Source of the DNA: Bacteroidota bacterium
GTDB taxonomy: Bacteria; Bacteroidota; Bacteroidia; Chitinophagales; Saprospiraceae
Direction: 5' to 3'
DNA length: 36,779 nt
NCBI GenBank assembly: GCA_024743405.1
Contig: JANSWP010000072.1
Location: forward strand, 1-36,779
In this document: positions 17,617 to 25,340 of the stretch, one piece after another
How positions within the stretch are numbered: the stretch's first letter is position 1
Layout: every line of letters starts with the position of its first letter
Notes under the pieces: model-generated
Databases searched by the model: none
The model's input: the letters and a program-made list of their open reading frames with translations, nothing else
What the model was told of the DNA's origin: nothing
Program-made: the position numbers and the translations under genes

Positions 17617-17631
17617 GAATTTCGAAATCCC
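17617..17631. repeat. Left arm of a 15-bp inverted repeat flanking a two-gene pair
   Basis: GAATTTCGAAATCCC lies between the OmpA stop and the asparaginase start. Its reverse complement recurs with one mismatch at 19101-19115. Each copy contains the 10-bp palindrome ATTTCGAAAT or a close form. Confidence 0.5.
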
Positions 17632-17636
17632 TTCAT

Positions 17637-18146
17637 ATGAAAAGTGATTCTTTAAAAATCACCTTTGTTCAAACTGGCGGTACGATAGACAAAGATTATC
17701 CCAAATCACAAAAAGGATGGGCATTTGAGATTTCAGAACCTGCCGTAAGAAGAATAATACAGAAGTTAAATCCTTCATTTCAATACGAAATTCTCAGTTT
17801 TTGTAAAAAGGATAGCCTAGAAATAACAAAGGATGACAGAACAAGATTGAAAGTTTTTTGTTCTGGTCTGGATAGTGAAAAAATAATAATCACTCACGGT
17901 ACTGATACGCTTATTGAAACTGCCAGTTTTTTGTCAAATATTGATCAAAAAACAATTGTATTAACTGGTGCTATGCGACCTGAAAGATTTTCTAATTCAG
18001 ACGCCTCCATTAACGTTGGGATAGCTATTGGAGCAGTTCTGTCCTTGCAAAGTGGAATTTATGTTGCAATGCACGGTCTTGTTCTTCCATACAATCAAAT
18101 TAGTAGAGATCCGAATTCAGGTCAATTTATAGAACAAAAAAGCTAA
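17637..18146 (+). CDS. Single-domain asparaginase-like protein
   Basis: Only 169 residues, equal to the N-terminal domain of ordinary type I/II asparaginases (about 330 residues); the C-terminal domain is absent. The catalytic threonines are in place: Thr16 in TGGTIDK and Thr89-Asp90 in HGTDT, with VLTGAMRPE at 108-116. By my alignment the lysine of the second triad (VxKN in full-length enzymes) corresponds to Arg157 in NQISRD, which is uncertain. The frame ends cleanly at FIEQKS and the next gene starts 8 bp later, so this looks like a real short gene and not a frameshift remnant; short asparaginase-domain proteins are known in Bacteroidota. Substrate is likely asparagine or a related amide; activity of a one-domain form is unproven. 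Confidence 0.85.
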   Translation: MKSDSLKITFVQTGGTIDKDYPKSQKGWAFEISEPAVRRIIQKLNPSFQYEILSFCKKDSLEITKDDRTRLKVFCSGLDSEKIIITHGTDTLIETASFLSNIDQKTIVLTGAMRPERFSNSDASINVGIAIGAVLSLQSGIYVAMHGLVLPYNQISRDPNSGQFIEQKS

Positions 18147-18153
18147 AGAAGAA

Positions 18154-19101
18154 ATGGTTCCTACAAGAAATGAAATGCTTAATGCAGGTGAAAAAGTCAG
18201 TAAATTTTTGCATCGGACTCCTATTTTAAGTTCTACAGGTTTAAATAAAATCACTGGCTGTCAGGTTTTCTTCAAATGCGAAAATTTTCAAAAAACGGGA
18301 TCTTACAAATCACGTGGTGCTACTAATGCAATCTTAAATCTTTCAGACAAACAAAAAGAAAAAGGGGTAATCACTCACTCCTCTGGAAATTTTGCCCAAG
18401 CAATTGCACTTTCGGCTAAAAACTTAGGAATAGAGGCAACCATCGTTATGCCTGAAAATGCTCCAAGAGTAAAAAAGGATGCCGTTCTGGGATATGGTGC
18501 TAGAGTAATTGTGTGTGAATCCACCCTCGCAGCTAGAGAAGCTGCAGTTGAAAAGGAAATAAAAAAATCTGGGGCTTCATTTATTCATCCTTCTAATGAC
18601 CTTATGGTAATTCAAGGACAGGGTACAGCCTTTATGGAACTGAATGAAGAAATCGAAAATATGGATGCTGTTTTTGCCCCTATAGGAGGGGGTGGCTTAA
18701 TTGCGGGAACTGCCACCTCGGTTCATTACTTTTCTCCAAAAACTGAAGTATATGGTGCAGAACCCTCAGGAGCTGATGATGCGTGGCAATCGTTTCATGC
18801 AGGAAGAATAATTCCCCAAACTAATCCCCAAACCATTGCAGATGGTCTTCGGACTTCATTGGGAAACTTTAATTTTCCAATAATTCAGCAATTGGTTAAG
18901 GATATTATTCTGGTAGAGGAAGAAGAGATTATTTCAGCAATGAAATTAATCTATGAGCGAATGAAAATAGTTATTGAACCTTCAAGTGCCGTGGCTTTCG
19001 CTGCATTGATAAAAGAAAGAGAAAAATTCAAAAATAAAAAAGTAGGAATTATTATTTCTGGAGGCAATATTGATTTGAAAGCACTTGCACCACTGCTTTA
19101 G
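18154..19101 (+). CDS. PLP-dependent serine/threonine dehydratase or racemase (fold type II)
   Basis: A 315-residue cytosolic enzyme that carries PLP on Lys52 in TGSYKSRGA. It also has HSSGNFAQA (residues 75-83), the phosphate-binding GGGGL at 178-182, and SGGNIDL near the C-terminus. It has no ACT-like regulatory domain, so it is not the biosynthetic IlvA. The SSGN form, rather than SAGN, resembles serine racemase and threo-3-hydroxyaspartate ammonia-lyase. Reaction therefore could be serine/threonine dehydration or racemisation of serine or aspartate. The 7-bp gap after the asparaginase, with AAAGAAG just before the ATG, makes co-translation likely; an aspartate-producing partner would suit an aspartate-related role, but this is inference. 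Confidence 0.88.
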   Translation: MVPTRNEMLNAGEKVSKFLHRTPILSSTGLNKITGCQVFFKCENFQKTGSYKSRGATNAILNLSDKQKEKGVITHSSGNFAQAIALSAKNLGIEATIVMPENAPRVKKDAVLGYGARVIVCESTLAAREAAVEKEIKKSGASFIHPSNDLMVIQGQGTAFMELNEEIENMDAVFAPIGGGGLIAGTATSVHYFSPKTEVYGAEPSGADDAWQSFHAGRIIPQTNPQTIADGLRTSLGNFNFPIIQQLVKDIILVEEEEIISAMKLIYERMKIVIEPSSAVAFAALIKEREKFKNKKVGIIISGGNIDLKALAPLL

Positions 19102-19115
19102 GGATTTCGAAATTT
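19101..19115. repeat. Right arm of the 15-bp inverted repeat flanking the gene pair
   Basis: GGGATTTCGAAATTT overlaps the last base of the racemase/dehydratase stop codon and is the inverted partner (14 of 15) of 17617-17631. Confidence 0.5.
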
Positions 19116-19190
19116 AATTAACAACCCTCAAAAATTGTCTTCGGGATGTCCTTTAATAAAAGCAGGTAATCCTTAATAAATGTCATCTAT

Positions 19191-19198
19191 TATATTTG
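19191..19198 (+). promoter_or_regulatory. Candidate -7 box (TATATTTG) of the M43-like protease gene
   Basis: Perfect TAnnTTTG match, 30 bases before the ATG at 19229, giving a leader of about 24 nt. It also argues against a start at the TTG at 19196, which lies inside the box. Confidence 0.6.
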
Positions 19199-19228
19199 CA
19201 AAAAAATCAAAAAAATTATTATCTCAAT

Positions 19229-20698
19229 ATGAAGTATTTAGTACTTTTTGTGTGCATTCTCTTTTCAAGTAATTTATCATTTGCTCAGGAAGCGAAACCA
19301 CATGCTTATTGTGGCACCTCTGACGAAGACAATAAATGGTTGGATTACTATTTAGAAAACAAAGAACAATTTCATACTGAAAATGATTTGATCGTAGCAG
19401 GAATGAGGTTAACGATTGTCGGAAATGACAATGGAACAGGCTATTTCCAACCTATTTCTATTTTAGATGCACTATGCCGAGTAAATCAAGATTTTGAAGA
19501 AGCCAATATCCAATTTCATTTAGCAGAAGATTTCAATTATCTCCCTAATACCTATTGGAATGAGCATGCTGATTTCGATGCTGGTTCAGATTTGATCCAA
19601 AGCAACCCTGTTTTTGGTGCTGTCAATGCTTTTATTTCTACAGGTGCTGCAGGAAACTGTGGGTATTCTTGGCAAAATGCAGTCGTCATGGCAAAATCAT
19701 GTACTGGACCTGCTGATCATACTTTTGCTCATGAATTAGGACACCATTTCTCATTGCCCCATACTTTCAGAGGCTGGGAGGGCATTGATTATGATACAGA
19801 TACTCCAACAAATAGTTATGTAAATGATGTAAGTCGACCAATTGAAAATATTACTGATCCAAATTGCCAATCAAAAGCAGATCGTTTTTGTGATACTCCT
19901 GCCGATTACCTTTCCTATCGATGGCCTTGCAATGGAGACAAAATAAGTACGGTAACACAAACAGATTTAAACGGAGAACTATTCGAATCTGATGGAACCT
20001 TCTTTATGTCTTATGCTCTGGATAATTGTACAAACAGGTTCTCGCCTGAGCAAATAGATGCTATGCGAGCGAATATTGAATTCGAACGATCAGAGATCAT
20101 TATGAATGTGCCTATTGTTGAAGTTGATGATAGTGATATGCAATTGTTATATCCTTCGCAAGATGATGTCGTTCCTAATAACGGGTTAACAATCAGCTGG
20201 GCAGCTGTTCCAGGAGCAACACAATATCTTTTGGAAGTAACCCGCCACCCATTTACCCAAATTAAATATGCTAATCTTTTTGTAAAAGATACATTTTTCA
20301 CCATTTCTGATTTACCTATAGAAAAAAAATTGGCTTATCGAATTCGACCGTTTAATGAGGGCTACTTTTGTACTCAATGGTCTGAAAGAACCACTTTCGA
20401 AACTTTTTTTGTTTCTAATACACATGATTTAGACGCCTTTGAAAACTTGTCAATATATCCAACCTTAGCTTCAAAAGGAGATATAATAAATATTGACTTT
20501 TCATCTGAAAAGGCTTTCCAAAATAGTCGAATCGTTTTTAAAAGTTTGACGGGACAGAGTTTGCATGAACAAGAAATAGAAGTGATAAGTGGTCAAAATC
20601 ATTTTGAATTCATCCCTAAAAATGAAGCCTCAGGAATTTATATTTTAGGCATTGAGACTACAGAAGGAAATATGTATCGAAAAGTTGTAATGCAATAA
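19229..20698 (+). CDS. Secreted M43-like (pappalysin-type) metalloprotease with T9SS sorting domain
   Basis: About 489 residues from the ATG at 19229, where a signal peptide begins (MKYLVLFVCILFSSNLSFAQ). The zinc site is FAHELGHHFSLPHTF: three His and the catalytic Glu of the metzincin HExxHxxxxxH arrangement, but the Gly normally three residues after the second His is Ser. A Met-turn FFMSYALDNCTNRFSPEQ follows about 90 residues later. Paired Cys occur around both. Residues about 300-390 form a fibronectin type III-like domain (GLTISWAAVPGATQYLLEV). The last 80 residues (LSIYPTLASKGD to YRKVVMQ) are a type A T9SS C-terminal domain, so the protein is exported through the PorT-containing system encoded further on. 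Substrate unknown. Confidence 0.9.
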   Translation: MKYLVLFVCILFSSNLSFAQEAKPHAYCGTSDEDNKWLDYYLENKEQFHTENDLIVAGMRLTIVGNDNGTGYFQPISILDALCRVNQDFEEANIQFHLAEDFNYLPNTYWNEHADFDAGSDLIQSNPVFGAVNAFISTGAAGNCGYSWQNAVVMAKSCTGPADHTFAHELGHHFSLPHTFRGWEGIDYDTDTPTNSYVNDVSRPIENITDPNCQSKADRFCDTPADYLSYRWPCNGDKISTVTQTDLNGELFESDGTFFMSYALDNCTNRFSPEQIDAMRANIEFERSEIIMNVPIVEVDDSDMQLLYPSQDDVVPNNGLTISWAAVPGATQYLLEVTRHPFTQIKYANLFVKDTFFTISDLPIEKKLAYRIRPFNEGYFCTQWSERTTFETFFVSNTHDLDAFENLSIYPTLASKGDIINIDFSSEKAFQNSRIVFKSLTGQSLHEQEIEVISGQNHFEFIPKNEASGIYILGIETTEGNMYRKVVMQ

Positions 20699-20706
20699 AA
20701 ATTAGA

Positions 20707-20913
20707 TAATAATCAAGGGTTTAAAACTTAGAGTATGTGTAAAAAATTCACAAATTGAGAATCAATAATTTATGGTTCTGGCGATAAATTATTAACGGAG
20801 CTTGCCGAGGCAAATGACCGCAATAATTTGAAAGCAGGTTCATAAAGCGTTGGTTTTTAGTAAGTAAAAATTTAGACATACTCTAAATATAAACTTTGAA
20901 CCCTTGATTATTA
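20707..20913. terminator. Bidirectional terminator-like hairpin interrupted by an inverted-repeat element
   Basis: TAATAATCAAGGGTT (20707-20721) and AACCCTTGATTATTA (20899-20913) are perfect 15-bp inverted repeats, and pairing continues imperfectly inward (TTAAAACTT against AAACTTTGAA). They sit between the convergent metalloprotease and kbl genes, where a bidirectional terminator is expected, but their loop is about 177 bases because it holds the element at 20728-20887. Confidence 0.6.
20728..20887. mobile_element. MITE-like inverted-repeat element, family B
   Basis: Ends TTAGAGTATGTGTAAA and, reverse-complemented, TTAGAGTATGTCTAAA (one mismatch in 16). Inside is a second perfect inverted repeat, AATAATTTA at 20764-20772 with TAAATTATT at 20785-20793. 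No coding frame of note. The end motif AGAGTATGTCTAA recurs once more at 34811, in an unrelated flank, which supports its being the end of a repeated element. Confidence 0.55.
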
Positions 20914-20924
20914 ATCTTCTAATT

Positions 20925-22112
20925 CTATAAAACGCCCAAATCTTTCCCAACTTTGGTGAATGCTTTCACCGCCTTCTCTAAATGATGTCGTTCGTGTCCC
21001 GCAGAAATTTGTACTCGAATTCTAGATTGACCTTTCGGGACTACTGGATAGAAAAAACCAATTACGTAAATACCTTCTTTTAATAATCGGCTAGCAAAAT
21101 CTTGTGCCAATTTCGCATCATACAACATAATTGGAACAATTGCATGGACACCAGGAATAATATCAAAACCAGCTTTGGTCATTTCTTGCCTGAAATACTT
21201 AGTATTATCTTCCAATTTATCTCTCAAATTTGTTGATTTACTTAAGACATCCAAGACTTTTATTGATGCTCCTACAATAGAAGGCGCAACTGTATTTGAG
21301 AACAAATAAGGTCTAGAGCGTTGCCGTAATATGTCAACAATTTCTTTTCGCGCTGCGGTAAATCCTCCTGAGGCACCACCTAAAGCTTTCCCAAAAGTAC
21401 CTGTAATGATATCTACTCTACCCATTGCATCACAATGCTCAGAGGAACCTCGCCCGGTTTTACCAACAAAACCTGTTGCGTGACAATCATCAACCATAAC
21501 CATGGCATCATATTTATCTGCTAAATCACAAATTTTATCAATTTGAGCAATAGTCCCATCCATTGAAAAGACCCCGTCAGTCGCAATCATTCTTCGTCTT
21601 GCACCAGAAGCTGCTTTCAATTTCTCCTCCAAATCATTCATGTCATTCGTGGCATAACGTAATCGTTGGGCTTTACACAAACGAATACCGTCAATAATAG
21701 ACGCATGATTCAATGAATCCGAAATAATAGCATCTTCCTTACCCAAAAGTGGTTCGAATAATCCACCATTTGCATCAAATGCTGCTGCGTAAAGTATAGC
21801 ATCTTCTTGTCCAACAAATTTTGCAATTTTCTCCTCAAGCTCTTTATGAATGTCTTGAGTCCCACAGATAAAACGAACTGAAGAAAGTCCAAAGCCATAT
21901 TTATCAATAGCCTCATGAGCTGCTTGGATGACATCCGGGTGAGAAGATAAACCTAAGTAATTATTAGCACAAAAATTCAACACTTCTTCTCCTTTATCAG
22001 TCTGAATTTCAGCACCTTGTGGGGTTACAATCACTCTTTCATCTTTGTATAATCCCGCTTCACGGATGTCTTTTATTTCTTTGACTAAAACTGGTTCTAC
22101 AGATTTAAACAT
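20925..22112 (-). CDS. kbl: Glycine C-acetyltransferase (2-amino-3-ketobutyrate CoA ligase)
   Basis: Converts 2-amino-3-ketobutyrate plus CoA to glycine and acetyl-CoA, the second step of threonine breakdown via threonine dehydrogenase. The 395-residue PLP enzyme of the alpha-oxoamine synthase family shows [14 protein letters not shown] (46-59), [14 protein letters not shown] (73-86), the cofactor-contacting VDDCHATGF (207-215), and the Schiff-base lysine Lys242 in [13 protein letters not shown]. Length and start ([28 protein letters not shown]) fit KBL better than BioF or HemA. The tdh gene lies 193 bp upstream on the same strand, which confirms the assignment. Confidence 0.95.
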   Translation of the reverse strand: MFKSVEPVLVKEIKDIREAGLYKDERVIVTPQGAEIQTDKGEEVLNFCANNYLGLSSHPDVIQAAHEAIDKYGFGLSSVRFICGTQDIHKELEEKIAKFVGQEDAILYAAAFDANGGLFEPLLGKEDAIISDSLNHASIIDGIRLCKAQRLRYATNDMNDLEEKLKAASGARRRMIATDGVFSMDGTIAQIDKICDLADKYDAMVMVDDCHATGFVGKTGRGSSEHCDAMGRVDIITGTFGKALGGASGGFTAARKEIVDILRQRSRPYLFSNTVAPSIVGASIKVLDVLSKSTNLRDKLEDNTKYFRQEMTKAGFDIIPGVHAIVPIMLYDAKLAQDFASRLLKEGIYVIGFFYPVVPKGQSRIRVQISAGHERHHLEKAVKAFTKVGKDLGVL

Positions 22113-22305
22113 ATGTAATTTTGTTATTTATATATTTTTTTGAATTAAGTTGTTGGTAAAAATTAGGTACTCAATTAGGCATAGTTTTATTTTATTAAAT
22201 CCAAGCAAAAACTTAGGTATACCAATTGTATTTGGGAGGCATATTAACATTGACTAAAAAAAAAAGGAGCAAGTAAATTGAGTAGATTAATTTTCACCAA
22301 CTTCC

Positions 22306-23262
22306 CTATGCTAATACAGGTTTGTATTTTTTTCCTAACTGAAATAGCATATCTTCTGTCATTCCCTCTAAATCATACATAGTTTTCCATCCCCAATCTT
22401 TCTTAGCCTGACTATCGTCTATACTATCGGGCCAACTTTCCGCAATGGCTTGACGAAAATCAGGGCTGTAAGAGGTCTTGAAAGAAGGAATATACTTTTG
22501 GATTGCCTCAGTAATCTCCTTTGGAGAAAAACTAACTCCACTTAAATTATAACTTGTTCGTATACTAATGTCAGAAGATGGTGCATCCATTAATTCAATT
22601 GTCCCCCTTATCACATCATCCATATAGATCATTGGAAGTTTGGTTTCTGCCTCCAAAAAGCATACAAAGGATTCTTTTAAAATAGCTTTATGAAAAATAT
22701 CAACAGCATAGTCAGTTGTTCCACCACCCGGAAGGGACTGATATCCAATCACACCAGGATACCTTAATGAGCGGATATCCATCCCATATCGTTTACAATA
22801 ATATTGACACCAATTTTCACCGGCTACCTTACTCATGCCATAGACGGTCGTTGGAGCCAATACAGTATGCTGAGGGGTATTAATTCTTGGAGTTTCTAAT
22901 CCAAAAACAGCTATAGAGCTTGGAAAATAGACCTTTGAAAGCTTCTTTACTCTTGCAAGTTCTAAAACATTTAATAGACCTTGCATATTAATATCCCAGG
23001 TTTTTAAAGGATTTTTTTCGCCAGAGGCGGATAAAATGGCAGCAAGGTGATAGATTTGGGTCACTTGATATTTCTCAACAACTGCTTCCAACCTTTTTTT
23101 ATCTAAAATATCTAGGTATTCAAATATAGACTTTTCTTCAGCAGGTTGACGAATATCTGAACTTATCACATGATCATACCCAAAAATAGTTTGCAATTTT
23201 TCAGTAAGTACAGAGCCTAATTGTCCATTTGCCCCAATGATTAGAATGGTGTCTTTTCTCAT
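22306..23262 (-). CDS. tdh: L-threonine 3-dehydrogenase, SDR/epimerase type
   Basis: Oxidises L-threonine with NAD+ to 2-amino-3-ketobutyrate, the substrate of Kbl. The 318-residue protein is of the short-chain dehydrogenase/epimerase type, not the zinc type of E. coli. Rossmann motif GANGQLG at 10-16, HLAAILSASGE (72-82), the PSSIAVFG active-site Ser region (114-121), and Tyr141-Lys145 in VYGMSKVAGE. C-terminal TSYNLSGVSFSPKEITEAI and DSIDDSQAKKDWGWK are typical of the SDR-type threonine dehydrogenases found in Bacteroidota and animals. Next to kbl on the same strand. A near -7 box, TATTTTTC, is seen about 80 bases upstream but is not convincing. Confidence 0.93.
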   Translation of the reverse strand: MRKDTILIIGANGQLGSVLTEKLQTIFGYDHVISSDIRQPAEEKSIFEYLDILDKKRLEAVVEKYQVTQIYHLAAILSASGEKNPLKTWDINMQGLLNVLELARVKKLSKVYFPSSIAVFGLETPRINTPQHTVLAPTTVYGMSKVAGENWCQYYCKRYGMDIRSLRYPGVIGYQSLPGGGTTDYAVDIFHKAILKESFVCFLEAETKLPMIYMDDVIRGTIELMDAPSSDISIRTSYNLSGVSFSPKEITEAIQKYIPSFKTSYSPDFRQAIAESWPDSIDDSQAKKDWGWKTMYDLEGMTEDMLFQLGKKYKPVLA

Positions 23263-23466
23263 TTATTTATTGGTTAGGTCTGAAAAATGTTCTTGATTTA
23301 AATATCTGATCATTTAAACAACTAAAATCTCCGAAAAATAGGAAAAGAACCCTTATAAAGTATATGGATTCCCATAAAGTTTTTCAATTTGTAGTTAGTA
23401 AAAGAGAGCGGATGAGGTTGATTAAAAAAATGAATTTATCATATAACCATTTAATATAAAATTAAA

Positions 23467-23940
23467 TTATTGATATACAGGTATTTCATTGACAAATTGA
23501 AAGGTTTTCTTTTCGTAATCCATTTTACAAACAAATGTTTCTTGTCCATTCGTTACCATCAAAAAAGGGACTTTTAGGGGCATATTATACCAAGCTATTT
23601 GGCGAAAAGTTTGTTGACTTATTGAAATATTAGGAGCTTTACATTCTATTAATAAAAAGGGCATCACCTGAGAATCATAAACCAAAATGTCACATCTTTT
23701 CTTAAGGTCATTAACGATCAACTGCTTTTCAACAGCAATTCGGTTTTTATTAAATTTATTAATATTAATTAAATAGGAAACAACCAATTGTCTTACAAAT
23801 TCTTCCGGTTGAAGCACTAAATATTTCTTCCTGATACAACCAAAAATAAATCTTTTATCCCCCTCTCTTTTTATTTTAAGTTTATCCTTTTGGGCGATAA
23901 AATCTAATTCAAGCATGGTATATTTTTCAAAAGGAAACAT
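23467..23940 (-). CDS. Stand-alone HsdR N-terminal-like (HsdR_N_2) nuclease-fold protein
   Basis: A 157-residue cytosolic protein matching the HsdR_N_2 family: FGCIRKKYLVLQPEEFVRQ (about 29-47), then VEKQLIVNDLKKRCDILVYDSQVMPFLLIECKAPNIS (about 85-120), where RCDILV and LIECKAP supply the Asp and Glu-x-Lys of a PD-(D/E)xK nuclease fold, and FLMVTNGQETFVCKMD near the end. In type I restriction this domain is the endonuclease part of HsdR. Here it stands alone with no helicase, methylase or specificity gene nearby. Such solitary copies are common in Bacteroidota and their role is unknown. A perfect inverted repeat lies at the start codon, and an inverted-repeat element lies just beyond it. Confidence 0.88.
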   Translation of the reverse strand: MFPFEKYTMLELDFIAQKDKLKIKREGDKRFIFGCIRKKYLVLQPEEFVRQLVVSYLININKFNKNRIAVEKQLIVNDLKKRCDILVYDSQVMPFLLIECKAPNISISQQTFRQIAWYNMPLKVPFLMVTNGQETFVCKMDYEKKTFQFVNEIPVYQ

Positions 23941-23944
23941 TTTG

Positions 23945-23971
23945 AGTTCAAGACAATTTCAATCTTGAACT
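23945..23971. promoter_or_regulatory. Perfect inverted repeat just upstream of the HsdR_N_2 gene
   Basis: AGTTCAAGA and TCTTGAACT (9 bp each, perfect) flank a 9-base spacer, ending four bases before the start codon. Position suggests an operator or a 5' stem-loop; no T-run follows, so a terminator is less likely. Confidence 0.45.
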
Positions 23972-23986
23972 AAAAATGGGTTATCT

Positions 23987-24111
23987 AAGTTCTTGGACAG
24001 AATTGAGTTGCACTTAAATACTGCAACATCGCGCCAAAGGCGCCTGTTGCAGTAGAGGAGGCTTGGAGGCAATGCTCCAGTAACCTATAACTTGATTTTG
24101 TCCAAGCACTT
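23987..24111. mobile_element. MITE-like inverted-repeat element, family C
   Basis: The left end AAGTTCTTGGACAGAATTGA and the reverse complement of the right end AAGTGCTTGGACAAAATCAA match at most positions over 24 bp. Within, TACTGCAACA and TGTTGCAGTA form a perfect 10-bp stem (24019-24054) whose loop carries a second stem GCGCC-AAA-GGCGC. The internal sequence is far more GC-rich than its surroundings. It ends two bases from the DUF1028 stop codon, so the hairpin may also terminate that gene. Confidence 0.6.
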
Positions 24112-24113
24112 AT

Positions 24114-25139
24114 TTATTGAATTATTATCTTTCCAGTATACTCTATTTCTCCATTTTGATTAGTTATTTTAACAATTAGCAAATTTTGCATTTTAGTATC
24201 TAAATCAATTCTTGTATTAGTTTCTGTTAATCTTTGATTGACCATTTCTTTACCTGTGATCGTATAGACAGTTAAGTCGAGTGGCTCTGTCCCTATCTTC
24301 TCATTCAAAGAAATAGTAAAATGATCTAGAGCTGGATTAGGAAATATTTTTACCAATTTCCCTATCGATACTTCATTTGTACTGGTGACAAACCATTCAT
24401 CAAATAGGGTTTGTACTGAATCAATTGGTTCCTCTCCAAATGGCATTTCTGCCACATTAATTTCTAAAAATGGATTATTAACATCATCATCTGGTTTAAA
24501 AACTCGAAGGAACGCTGAAGTAGAAGAAGTTCCTCTATTTAGACATCTTGAATCTGCTCCTGGAACATTCGCTCCTTGAAGCGCTGCCATCAGTTTTTCC
24601 GCTAGGCTGCCTGAAGTTGAGTTAAAATTTGCCTCCATTTGAGCAAGAATAGTGTCATCTAGAAGAATATTACCTTGAATTGCATAATTATCACCTACAA
24701 TGTGCCCTTTCCAATCAAATGCATCTAAACCTGTAAAACCTGCACTTCTTGGGTTTCCATCAGGGTCAAAATCTACAATTCCATATTGTCGAGTTTCGTT
24801 TGAACCAAATTGACATTGATCATTAGCATACAACAAATCAAGGATTTCTTGCGGTGATTTTCCTGTGTTCATTTGACCAATTGCATAGTCCAAGTTAGTG
24901 TGAGGGATACAAATGGTAGCCTGCCCATTAATTGCTCCTCTTCCAGGAATAATCCCACTAATAATAATAACTCCACCAATGCTTGCAGCTCCATCTACGC
25001 AAGAAGCTCCTGCACTTCCAATTTCACCTGTTTCTTGGTCAACGGCTACAATTGAGAAAGTATCTTGGGCATTTCCGGTCAATAAATAATTAAAAGCTAA
25101 GAAGAAAAGTAAGAACCTAGTTGTAATAGTTGATTTCAT
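24114..25139 (-). CDS. DUF1028 family protein with T9SS sorting domain
   Basis: A 341-residue exported protein. Signal peptide at residues 1-24 (MKSTITTRFLLFFLAFNYLLTGNAQ). Residues about 25-235 are a DUF1028 domain, an Ntn-hydrolase-like fold: DTFSIVAVDQETGEIGSAGASC at the mature N-terminus, RGAINGQATICIPH, ETRQYGIVD, GNPRSAGFTG, NYAIQGNIL and ADSRCLNRGTSSTSAFLRV. The last 75 residues (LVKIFPNPALDHFTISL to GEIEYTGKIIIQ) are a type A T9SS sorting domain. The biochemical activity of DUF1028 is not established. It appears to be transcribed alone, and the family C element begins at its stop. Confidence 0.93.
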   Translation of the reverse strand: MKSTITTRFLLFFLAFNYLLTGNAQDTFSIVAVDQETGEIGSAGASCVDGAASIGGVIIISGIIPGRGAINGQATICIPHTNLDYAIGQMNTGKSPQEILDLLYANDQCQFGSNETRQYGIVDFDPDGNPRSAGFTGLDAFDWKGHIVGDNYAIQGNILLDDTILAQMEANFNSTSGSLAEKLMAALQGANVPGADSRCLNRGTSSTSAFLRVFKPDDDVNNPFLEINVAEMPFGEEPIDSVQTLFDEWFVTSTNEVSIGKLVKIFPNPALDHFTISLNEKIGTEPLDLTVYTITGKEMVNQRLTETNTRIDLDTKMQNLLIVKITNQNGEIEYTGKIIIQ

Positions 25140-25340
25140 AATTAGTTAATTATTAGACTTTTTTCTAAATAACAAATTGAAATATGAAAACATCTTTTCC
25201 CCTAATACTTAGAAATAAGTCTATAGTTTATTATAAAAAGTAATATTAATCATTTTATGAAAAAAAGGTAGAACCCTGAAGTTCGTAAATAATCTTCAAA
25301 CAAGAAACAAATAGCGACCAGTAAAATTCTTATCCTGAAT

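Noticed and set aside
19196-19228. TTG start of the metalloprotease
   Set aside because: It lies inside the TATATTTG promoter box, and the signal peptide starts at 19229.
23467-23940. Type I restriction system
   Set aside because: Only the HsdR N-terminal-like domain is present; no helicase, HsdM or HsdS genes lie nearby.
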